A stretch of 64,000 bases of DNA from Pseudomonas kribbensis (GTDB lineage Bacteria; Pseudomonadota; Gammaproteobacteria; Pseudomonadales; Pseudomonadaceae): assembly GCF_003352185.1 (NCBI RefSeq), contig NZ_CP029608.1, positions 2,294,001-2,358,000 on the forward strand, given 5' to 3'. The translations under genes were made by a program, and so were the position numbers. The notes under the pieces were generated by a model, which searched no databases, was not told the DNA's origin, and saw nothing but the letters and a program-made list of their open reading frames with translations. Each line of letters starts with the position of its first letter. The stretch's first letter is position 1. This document shows positions 52,231-59,561 of the stretch, piece by piece.

Positions 52231-52617
52231 TTATAGCGGATATTCACAGCGCCATGGTGTAGTGAAAAGCTCTGGGTTGATATCGAGTTTTTCAAGTAGA
52301 GTGTTGATCTCATCCTCGGAGTTCATGGCTTCTATTTTTTCGATAGTAATATCGCGATCATCTATACCGTCGCTTGTTTCAAGTGTTTCGGTCGGGATTG
52401 TAAAAATTACAGCAGCGTATCGGGAGTTTTTTGATTGGTGGATGAAATCGTAGTATTGGTTTAGGTCGTTGGTGAAGGAGTATTTGTAAATGGCATGCAC
52501 TGAAATCCATTTTCTTATTGATGGTTCTTCGGATTCTAGCTCTTGCGCAATGTTGTCGTAGCTTGTCCCGTCAAGCCCATGCCATACACTTCGTGGGATA
52601 TGTTTTTGCGCTGTCAT
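52231..52617 (-). CDS. Immunity-like protein, paralogue of 52819-53214
   Basis: The 128-residue protein starts MTAQKHIPRSVWHGLDGTSY at 52617 with GAGG upstream; a longer frame to 52743 runs through repeat DNA and is rejected. It matches its neighbour throughout (IPR.VW.GL...SY..IAQEL.S, EINTLLEKLDINPELFTTPW). Size, charge and position support an immunity role against an Rhs-type toxin. The last codons before its ATG (HTFEEKK and a stop overlapping the start as ATGA) look like a toxin scar. Confidence 0.75.
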   Translation of the reverse strand: MTAQKHIPRSVWHGLDGTSYDNIAQELESEEPSIRKWISVHAIYKYSFTNDLNQYYDFIHQSKNSRYAAVIFTIPTETLETSDGIDDRDITIEKIEAMNSEDEINTLLEKLDINPELFTTPWRCEYPL

Positions 52618-52640
52618 TTTTTTTCCTCGAACGTGTGGAA
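52614..52640 (-). pseudogene. Possible scar of a toxin C-terminus before the 52617 gene
   Basis: In the frame ending at TGA 52614-52616 the minus strand reads HTFEEKK and stop, with the stop overlapping the immunity start. The neighbouring orphan tail ends NQFEGQK and stops in the same overlap. The evidence is only seven codons; it may be chance. Confidence 0.35.
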
Positions 52641-52690
52641 AAGGGGACAGATTTATTTTCTTTAACGAAAAAATAAATCTGTCCCCTTTT
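52639..52690. repeat. Repeat element, copy 2
   Basis: A full copy of the palindrome with AAAAGGGGACAGATTTATTT and its complement, separated by CTTTAACG. It lies in the spacer between the two immunity paralogues, immediately beside the long hairpin at 52729. Confidence 0.88.
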
Positions 52691-52728
52691 TTTCGTCCCC
52701 TTTTTTTCTCTGCGCTGCTTGAGAAAAT

Positions 52729-52801
52729 AAATCTGAGAATCATCTGGCCGGCCTTCCCGCCTCACGGAGGTGGGGAGGCCGGCCAGATGATTCTCAGATT
52801 T
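52729..52801. repeat. Very long near-perfect hairpin
   Basis: Arms 52729-52754 and 52776-52801 are perfect complements over 26 bases (AAATCTGAGAATCATCTGGC...). Further pairing inside (with two GU pairs) gives a 35-step stem and a three-base loop ACG. It lies between the two immunity paralogues. It looks like a mobile REP-like or miniature element. Confidence 0.9.
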
Positions 52802-52818
52802 GTCCATTCTTGTTGAGT

Positions 52819-53214
52819 TCAGTCTAGCGGGTACTCGCAGGTCCATGGGGGCGTAAATAGCTCGGGGTTTATGTTGTTTTCATAAAGAAAAGAGTTTATT
52901 TCTTCCTCTGTTTCCATGGTTTTGCACTTTGTGATTGTTGTGTCGTTGGCGCCAATGCTGTCTCTTGTTTTGAGAAAGTGGATTGGGAGAGTGAATTCTA
53001 TAATGACGTATTTAGAGTTTTTTGCATCCTCTAGAAACTTGTAGTAACTCTCTCCAGGGTATCTGTTTTCAAAGTTTAAATGATAAGCAGCGTAGATTGC
53101 GATCCACTTTCTAAGTGACTCATCCTGCGAAGGTAGTTCCTGCGCAATCTCTGTATATGATTTTGCCTCCAAACCCCACCAAACTTTTCTAGGGATAGTC
53201 TTCTGGGTGCTCAT
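52819..53214 (-). CDS. Immunity-like protein with an orphan toxin tail overlapping its start
   Basis: The 131-residue protein (MSTQKTIPRKVWWGLEAKSY...NPELFTPPWTCEYPLD) starts at ATG 53214 with AAGGAC upstream. It is a paralogue of the 52231-52617 protein. Its ATG overlaps the TGA of a toxin-tail remnant (53211-53309), the usual toxin-immunity join, so it is the immunity protein of a lost toxin. Not the cognate partner of the present Rhs tip. Confidence 0.8.
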   Translation of the reverse strand: MSTQKTIPRKVWWGLEAKSYTEIAQELPSQDESLRKWIAIYAAYHLNFENRYPGESYYKFLEDAKNSKYVIIEFTLPIHFLKTRDSIGANDTTITKCKTMETEEEINSFLYENNINPELFTPPWTCEYPLD

Positions 53215-53309
53215 TTTTGTCCTTCAAATTGGTTTGGCCAATAGATTCTTATAACTTCCCCTTTCACAGGGTGAAGCTGCAAATGTGGATGATCACCATG
53301 TGGGTCGCT
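53211..53309 (-). pseudogene. Orphan C-terminal tail of a former Rhs/polymorphic toxin
   Basis: In one frame the minus strand reads TSDPHGDHPHLQLHPVKG followed by EVIRIYWPNQFEGQK and a TGA that overlaps the immunity start (53214) as ATGA. The pattern DPHGDHPHLQ-H-x-G-VIRI is common at the C-terminus of polymorphic toxin nucleases. The 5' side is cut at 53310 by a GTGAAAAGGGGAC repeat. This is a displaced toxin tip. Confidence 0.75.
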
Positions 53310-53313
53310 AGTG

Positions 53314-53366
53314 AAAAGGGGACAGATTTATTTTCATCGACGAAAAATAAATGAATCTGCTCCCCG
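53314..53366. repeat. Repeat element, copy 3 (imperfect)
   Basis: AAAAGGGGACAGATTTATTT with a degraded right arm (ATAAATGAATCTGCTCCCC). It lies directly at the cut end of the toxin tail remnant and next to the Rhs immunity gene. Confidence 0.8.
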
Positions 53367-53383
53367 TTGTGATCGCGTGGTAA

Positions 53384-54004
53384 TTATTTATTGTAAATTC
53401 GATAGCCAGCGTCAAAGTTGCTAATTGTATGAGTGTTGCTATATGTGGGGTCGAATAGGCCTGTGAGAGGTGGTTGAGTAGGTCTTTCTCTTGAATTTAA
53501 ATTTTCTAAAGATTTTTGAAGCTCGGGGTAGCTTTCTATGTATGTGTAGTCTGATGAGTTAAATTCAAGTGTTATAGTATTGGGTGAAATGAATGCGAAG
53601 TTAATTAAGAGCTCCGGAGTCGAAAAAAGTCTTCCGCTGATGTCGTAAATCTTATCTCCCGTATTTAATTTTTGGCCGTAGCGCTCGTGGATTAAATATC
53701 CGTGATCTTGGTTTAATAGTCGTAGTAGTTTTTCGTAGCCTTTTATTGACTCAAAGAAAATGCTGGCTTGTTTTATTATAAGGAAGCCGTCTTCGGTCAT
53801 GTTCTCCAAAAATGTTGAATTCTGCCTGTTGATCGAGGCGATGACGGGCTCGTCGATCAAGTTAAGTACGAAGTTTGATAGCTTAAGGCGAAATTTTTCC
53901 TGAGGGTTTTCGATGGGGGGGATGCTGATATAGCTTATAATCCCGCCTGCGTTATCGGAGTCGATCGCGCCAAAGCACTCTGTGATATCAATTGAAAAAA
54001 TCAT
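53384..54004 (-). CDS. Probable cognate immunity protein of the Rhs tip
   Basis: The 206-residue protein (MIFSIDITECFGAIDSDNAG...) starts at ATG 54004, overlapping the Rhs stop as ATGA. The size and acidic, AT-rich character and the overlap fit an immunity partner. The ending TNDAGYRIYNK-like stretch (GLFDPTYSNTHTISNFDAG) is unusual. No family was recognised. Confidence 0.72.
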   Translation of the reverse strand: MIFSIDITECFGAIDSDNAGGIISYISIPPIENPQEKFRLKLSNFVLNLIDEPVIASINRQNSTFLENMTEDGFLIIKQASIFFESIKGYEKLLRLLNQDHGYLIHERYGQKLNTGDKIYDISGRLFSTPELLINFAFISPNTITLEFNSSDYTYIESYPELQKSLENLNSRERPTQPPLTGLFDPTYSNTHTISNFDAGYRIYNK

Positions 54005-57000
54005 TTTGCTCTCTCGATAATGAACCGATCAAGTGATTTGGATCCGATTTGCTCGCCTTCGATGGTCTTGAACCCCTTTGGATCAACTTTTGTTTGTGAC
54101 ACAATTTTAAGTCCGAGCTCTTCAATTCTTTTGAGTGATTTTTTTATATATTTGTTGGCGTAAGCACTGCCGGTGATGGTTATCTGTCCATTTTCAGATA
54201 GCACTCTTAGGATCTCCGGGTTTAAAGGGTCAAAGCCATAGGGATTGTCCATGTTGATGTGGCTCTGCGAACCAGATTTTATGCCTGACAAATCTGTGGC
54301 ATTACCGGCATGTACTCCGGGTGTTTTGGGGTCAATGTCAATGTTGTAATAACCTTCAATTGGATTTGAGCCCGCACCAATATTAAGAGACCCATCAGTA
54401 TTCGCTGGTTTGTCTAAGTATCTACCTAGATTATCTGGACACTGATGGAGCCCCAGAGGATCAACCCAGCCAGTAGGATTTGATACGTACTGGTAGTTAT
54501 TCAACCCTCCCGCAAGCTTGATCGGATCCTGCGTCAAAAAACGCCCCGTCCCCGGATTGTAGTAGCGATGACGATTGTAGTGTAGGCCTGTCTCCGCATC
54601 GAAGTACTGACCCTGGAATCGCAACGGGTTATCGATTTCACTGACGTCCAGCGCAGCGAGGTTGCCGTACGCGCGGTAATTCGCGGACCACATGATCTCG
54701 CCACTGTAGTCAGTGAGTTCCTGGGGTGTGCCCAGATGATCGAGCTGGTAGTAGAACGGCGTTGCCTTGCGCGGGCCTTCGCCGTCAAGCATGGCCAGCG
54801 GACGGAAGCTGCCGGGTTCGTAGATGTAGGTGCGATAACGGTTGTCGCCGCTTTCGGCGATCAGGCGTTCGCCTTGCCACAAGAACTCTGTGGTGTGGCC
54901 GTCGACGGTTTTCTCGATTCGGCGACCAAAGGCGTCGTATTTGTAGGATGCAGTGCTGCCACCCGGCAGGCTGGCGCTAATCAAGCGGTGCTGGCAGTCG
55001 TAGCGATATTCGGTGACGAGTTTCTGGCCGGTTCCGCGACGTTCCCGGATCAGGTTGCCATAAGCGTCGTAATCGTAATGGCGGTCGCCCTGCATCATCA
55101 GGCGGTTGCCTTTGACGTTGGCGAGGTTGGCGGTGCCTTCGTTGTTCTGGCCGAGCAGGTTGCCGGCCGGGTCGTGGGCGAAGGTTTCCGGTGTCGCGCC
55201 ACGTACGCTGGTCAATCGATCAAGCGGGTCGTAGTGGAAGCTGCGGTTGCCCTTGCGGCTGTCGTCGATGCCGGCGAGGTTGCCGTTTGCGTCGTAGTTA
55301 TAGCGACGCTGGAAAAGGTTTTTCTCGCGTTGGCTGACGCTGTGCGCTTGCAGGCGGCCTTGTTCGTCATACTGGTATTGGCTGAGCAACAGGCCCTGCT
55401 GGCGTTGCTGTTCGCGACCGGCGCTGAATTGGTGGCTGGTCAGGCGTGAGCCGTTGAGGTCGATGCTGCTCAGGCGCCCACCTGACAGATGACGGTAGTC
55501 GAGTGTGCTGCCGTCGGGGAGGCGGCAGTGACTCAGTTGTCCGACGCTGTCGTATTCGTAGCGCGTGGTGCCCCAGCCCTGATGCTCGGTGATCAGGCGA
55601 TCCTGCACGTCATATTCGTAGGCAAGCGGCCAGTGACCGTCGTCGACATTCACTAGACGGCCCAGAGCGTCGTAGCTGTAGTGAATCTCTTCGCCATCGG
55701 CGAGGGTTTTCACCAGCAGTCGTCCGGCAGCGTCACGCTGATACTCGGTGACCAGTTCGCTGCCGTCGTCGCCGAATTCGGTTTTCTTCAGCAATTGACC
55801 GTTGAGGTCGTATTCGTAAGCGGTGCGGCGGCCGTCGAAACCGGTTTCCTGCTGGATCAAGCCGTTCGAGTAGTAGTCGAGTTTGTAATGCTCGCCGCGT
55901 TCGTTTTCGATTTCAGTGAGCAGCAGGCCCGCGTTGTCGTATCGATAGCGTAACTGGCTGCCGTCGGGGTTGATGCGGCGGCTGACCAGATGCAGGTTGT
56001 CGGCGTATTCGTATCGGGTGATGCGGCCGAGCTCGTCGCGTTCGGCGGTGACGCGGCCGTACGGGTTGTAGGTGAAGGCCCGGGTGGCGCCGCCGGGGAG
56101 GGTGACCTGGGTCAGGCGGTCGACGGCGTCCCATTGATAATGGGTAATGGCGTCGAATTCGTCCTGCCGGGTGATCTGGCGTCCGAGTGCGTCGTAGCGA
56201 TACTTGCGCTGACCACCGTCCGGAAGGCGTTCTTCCAGCAATTGGCCGAGATTGTTCCAGCCCAGTTGATGGCGGCTGCCATCGGGGTGACGAATTTCCA
56301 GCAGGCGGCCCTGGCGGTCGTAGCTGTAGTGGGTTTCGTTGCCCTGCGGGTCGATTTGCTGGGTGATGTCGCCTTGTCGATTGCGGTCGTATTGCCAACG
56401 GGCCTTGCCACGTTTGACTTCAATCAGTTGGCCATCGAAATAGTTGTAGTGGGTCGGTTCTTCTTCCGGCGGGATGACAGCCATCAATCGTCCGGCATCG
56501 CTGTATTGATACTCGGTGATGGCCCCCATTGGATCTTTTACAGCAACCAGACGTCCGTCATCGTCATAGGCATTTTGCGTTTCTGCACCATCGGCAGCGG
56601 TTTCGCTGATCAGGCGGGCATTTTCGTCGTGCACATAAACCTGTTCACTGCCATCTGCGTTGTGAACCGTCACCGTGCCTTTGTCATCCCACTCGTAGCG
56701 AGCTTCCAGTTGGGAATAGTTGGCCCAATGTCGTACGCAGCGGGAGAGCTTGCCTTCACGTTCCCATTCCCAGAAGAAACTGGCGCCACCGGCCAGTTGC
56801 CGCTCAAGAATGACGTGCTGATCGTTATAGCGGTAATGCTCGGTTTCGCCTGCAGCGTTGGATGCCGAGATTAATTGATTGCGAGCGTTGTAGCGATAGG
56901 TGACGAGGGTCTGAATGGTCAGCCACGGGTCCTGGCGCTCACCGCGCTCGTCATACTCGGAACGCTGTTGTTGCTGGTCCACGGCAACGATATGGCGGTC

Positions 57001-58821
57001 GTCGTAGCGCAACAGAAAGGAACGCCCCGCACCGTTATCGATGCGCTGGATTCGACCGACCAGGTCATAACTGACGTGCACCTGATTTCCGTACGAGTCA
57101 CTGATCGTCGTCAGGCGGTCTGCGCGGAAATGATAAAAGCGCGGTTTTGCCCCTGCTTGGGTGAGGATCAGTTCACCCGGTGCCTCGCCCAGAAAAATGG
57201 CTGCTTGAGCCAGGCTGTTGGTGATGGCTGGCCGTTGTTCGGTCGGCATCGGGAAGCAGGTCTGACGGTTTTCGTTATCAGTCCACAGCACGCCTTCATC
57301 GTTGATTTGCAGACGATGGGACAGGGAATGGCTCCAGCCATGGCCGAGACGTCCGTCGATTTCAACCGCGCTGCTGCGGTAGAGGCGCGTCCATTCAATC
57401 GGCAGCAGACCACCCAATACACCGTCAGTGAGCGTCAGCAATTCCTCGCCGGTAACCATCGATACCGGTTCACCGTTGGTGCAGGTTTTATCGGCGCACT
57501 GAGCGGGTTTATCGGCCGGGTTCTTCGATTGATCGGGAGCGTTGTCTACCTTCTCCTGTTGTTGGGCGCGGGTGCTGTTTTCTTTCTTGCCGCGTGCATG
57601 AACCTGCGCATCCGTCTCCACGGCCCCACCCGAGACAGGCGGCTTTTTCTTCGGTGGTGTGGCGGTTTCTGCGGGTTTTGGAGGCGCGATTTCGATACTT
57701 GCCTTCCGCGCCTGATTGAGTGGCGAGTTGCCGTTGAGCATCAAGGGCTTTGCGGTATCGGCGTGGCCTGTCGCATTCTTTTTGCTGATTTTCATCAGCA
57801 TCGAGGTGAAGTCTTCGATCAGCTTCATGACCTTGCCGCTGTTTCTTGCGGCATTCAGGCCTTTGGTGCCGATACGGACGGCCAGACCGATCCCGCCCGT
57901 CAAGACGATACCGATCAGGATGTTCAGCAGCACTTCCGTGGTCAGTTCCGACAAGACCTCAGTGCAGGTCTGCGGAGGCAGCATCTTGACCCACGCAACG
58001 ATAGCCGCGACGTAGATCCACATGAGTGGCTCGTCACTGGCGATCAGCAGTGCTGTTTGGATGGCTTCTTTCGAAGCGTTATAGATCTTCTTTATCTGTT
58101 CTTCGGTGAAGAATTTTTTGAGCTTCTCGTAGTTTTCCCGAGGATGCGCAACCAGGTCGTAGAGGCTCTTGATGTCCCCCCACAGCCCCATGATTGCCTT
58201 GAGGAATCCTTTCCAGGCCGACTCCAGCTGTTGCAATGCCCGTCCACCCATGGATGCATTGGTGTGCGCTTGCCAGAGCGGCAGAAAATCGGTGGTCCAC
58301 TCGGTTTGCAGCCAGCCGCTCAAATCCCCGATCACGCCTTGATAGGAGTTGAACAGGCTGTCGATCTGAGCCTTGGTGGGGTTGGGGAAGAAAGTGATTT
58401 CGTATTGTTGGTGTGGTTTGAGGCCTGTGACCTCCAGAATCCCGCTGGGTCCGATTTTGGCGTTGATCGCTTGACCGACTTCGTTCTTGCCGTAGAGCTT
58501 TCCATCCTCCACCGGCACCAGTCGCACCGGCGTATTGCCGATAGGGACAAAACGCGCAGATTCGAAACTGTGAACCAGCTTCAGTTTGCCGTTGGCAGGG
58601 CAATTGGCATAAAGGGTATTGGCCTTTTTACTGTCCTTGTCTGCGGTGCCGACTTCGTCACCGACCTTGAACTGCTGCTCTGCATCCAGAATGCCGCCGT
58701 ACCAGGCTTCGGCATGCTCGCGATAATCCTTCAGGCACTTTTTGAAATCGCTGATGATGGCCTGAGCATCAGGCTGTTTTGCATTGAGATTGGCAACAAT
58801 CTCACCCATCAAAATGCTCAT
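54001..58821 (-). CDS. T6SS-type Rhs effector with a methyltransferase-like C-terminal tip
   Basis: The 1606-residue Rhs protein has two predicted membrane segments near residues 268-285 and 295-317, a DUF6531-like start of the shell near 445 (CTNGEPVSMVTGEELL), many YD repeats (RYDA, YEYD), and the conserved core end RYYNPGTGRFLTQDPIKLAG ... WVDPLGL at residue 1458, where Rhs proteins self-cleave. The 148-residue tip (54001-54447) has LNIGAGSNP and YYNIDIDP, then HINMDNPYG and a helix/strand ending SLDRFIIERAK. This resembles a small class I methyltransferase or another Rossmann enzyme. No PAAR domain was seen. It follows DUF4123 by ATGA overlap. Confidence 0.85.
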   Translation of the reverse strand: MSILMGEIVANLNAKQPDAQAIISDFKKCLKDYREHAEAWYGGILDAEQQFKVGDEVGTADKDSKKANTLYANCPANGKLKLVHSFESARFVPIGNTPVRLVPVEDGKLYGKNEVGQAINAKIGPSGILEVTGLKPHQQYEITFFPNPTKAQIDSLFNSYQGVIGDLSGWLQTEWTTDFLPLWQAHTNASMGGRALQQLESAWKGFLKAIMGLWGDIKSLYDLVAHPRENYEKLKKFFTEEQIKKIYNASKEAIQTALLIASDEPLMWIYVAAIVAWVKMLPPQTCTEVLSELTTEVLLNILIGIVLTGGIGLAVRIGTKGLNAARNSGKVMKLIEDFTSMLMKISKKNATGHADTAKPLMLNGNSPLNQARKASIEIAPPKPAETATPPKKKPPVSGGAVETDAQVHARGKKENSTRAQQQEKVDNAPDQSKNPADKPAQCADKTCTNGEPVSMVTGEELLTLTDGVLGGLLPIEWTRLYRSSAVEIDGRLGHGWSHSLSHRLQINDEGVLWTDNENRQTCFPMPTEQRPAITNSLAQAAIFLGEAPGELILTQAGAKPRFYHFRADRLTTISDSYGNQVHVSYDLVGRIQRIDNGAGRSFLLRYDDRHIVAVDQQQQRSEYDERGERQDPWLTIQTLVTYRYNARNQLISASNAAGETEHYRYNDQHVILERQLAGGASFFWEWEREGKLSRCVRHWANYSQLEARYEWDDKGTVTVHNADGSEQVYVHDENARLISETAADGAETQNAYDDDGRLVAVKDPMGAITEYQYSDAGRLMAVIPPEEEPTHYNYFDGQLIEVKRGKARWQYDRNRQGDITQQIDPQGNETHYSYDRQGRLLEIRHPDGSRHQLGWNNLGQLLEERLPDGGQRKYRYDALGRQITRQDEFDAITHYQWDAVDRLTQVTLPGGATRAFTYNPYGRVTAERDELGRITRYEYADNLHLVSRRINPDGSQLRYRYDNAGLLLTEIENERGEHYKLDYYSNGLIQQETGFDGRRTAYEYDLNGQLLKKTEFGDDGSELVTEYQRDAAGRLLVKTLADGEEIHYSYDALGRLVNVDDGHWPLAYEYDVQDRLITEHQGWGTTRYEYDSVGQLSHCRLPDGSTLDYRHLSGGRLSSIDLNGSRLTSHQFSAGREQQRQQGLLLSQYQYDEQGRLQAHSVSQREKNLFQRRYNYDANGNLAGIDDSRKGNRSFHYDPLDRLTSVRGATPETFAHDPAGNLLGQNNEGTANLANVKGNRLMMQGDRHYDYDAYGNLIRERRGTGQKLVTEYRYDCQHRLISASLPGGSTASYKYDAFGRRIEKTVDGHTTEFLWQGERLIAESGDNRYRTYIYEPGSFRPLAMLDGEGPRKATPFYYQLDHLGTPQELTDYSGEIMWSANYRAYGNLAALDVSEIDNPLRFQGQYFDAETGLHYNRHRYYNPGTGRFLTQDPIKLAGGLNNYQYVSNPTGWVDPLGLHQCPDNLGRYLDKPANTDGSLNIGAGSNPIEGYYNIDIDPKTPGVHAGNATDLSGIKSGSQSHINMDNPYGFDPLNPEILRVLSENGQITITGSAYANKYIKKSLKRIEELGLKIVSQTKVDPKGFKTIEGEQIGSKSLDRFIIERAK

Positions 58822-59561
58822 ACAGCCACCTCACTTTCCAGATGGGCCTTCAGCAGGCCGGTAAAATTTTCTTCCGTGAGTGGCGTGCGTTTTACGAAGC
58901 GCGCCACTTTCTTTTGCAGGTTCGATTCCGGGAACGAAAAGTACAGGTCGGCATGTTCGTCCAGCAGCCACTGCATCATGTTGCCGATCACGGTCGACGG
59001 GTTTTCGGCCATCAAGCTGTCCAGCAAATCTTTCGGCACCTCCCACCACGGCCAATCCCTCACCTTCGGCACCACCCTCGGTCCGACATCCAGACTGCGA
59101 CCATTGATCAGATACCGCTCAAACACCGGCAGCACCTCCCCGGCTGTCTCACCCAACCCTTCAAGAATCGGATAGATATGCCGCCCATCCCAGAACCGGA
59201 AAAACACCTCGGTCCCGTCCGGCATCTTCACCTGAGTCAGGCTGCGCAGGTGTTCGAAGACTTCGTTGGGTTCGGAGCGGGAGACCGCCAGCCAGCCCCA
59301 GTCGAGGGCGTCGGTCTCGGTGATCCAGGGCAGGAAGGCCGAGTTGGCCTTGAGTTCGGCGACGTAAGGCATCACCGGTTGCCAGGTGGAGTAAGGCGTT
59401 CCGCCCCAGACGGGAATGGCCTGGACGGACGGTTCGCTCTGATACAAGGCCTTGAGCGCTTCGGCATCGCTCGCGGCGCTGATGACCAGATACAGACGTT
59501 CGTCTTTCTGCAACGGCTGTTGTGCCAGCCAATCCTTGGGTGTCAGTCGATTAGATGGCAC
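58818..59561 (-). CDS. DUF4123 chaperone/adaptor protein
   Basis: The 247-residue protein has the DUF4123 pattern (ERLYLVISAASDAEALKALY, LDWGWLAVSRSE, FRFWDGRHIYPILEGLG), used to load VgrG with effectors. GTG 59561 with AAGGCAGG five bases away is the proposed start; it overlaps the vgrG stop by 11 bases. ATG 59606 is possible but has no ribosome binding site. It is translationally coupled to the Rhs gene. Confidence 0.85.
   Translation of the reverse strand: MPSNRLTPKDWLAQQPLQKDERLYLVISAASDAEALKALYQSEPSVQAIPVWGGTPYSTWQPVMPYVAELKANSAFLPWITETDALDWGWLAVSRSEPNEVFEHLRSLTQVKMPDGTEVFFRFWDGRHIYPILEGLGETAGEVLPVFERYLINGRSLDVGPRVVPKVRDWPWWEVPKDLLDSLMAENPSTVIGNMMQWLLDEHADLYFSFPESNLQKKVARFVKRTPLTEENFTGLLKAHLESEVAV

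Noticed and set aside
51379..53366. Complete insertion sequence or transposase in the immunity island
   Set aside because: Only short palindromic elements and a hairpin were found, no transposase frame.
56875..59175. 766-codon open frame on the plus strand over the Rhs gene
   Set aside because: Antisense to the Rhs core; no recognisable family, and the Rhs/DUF4123 frames are certain.
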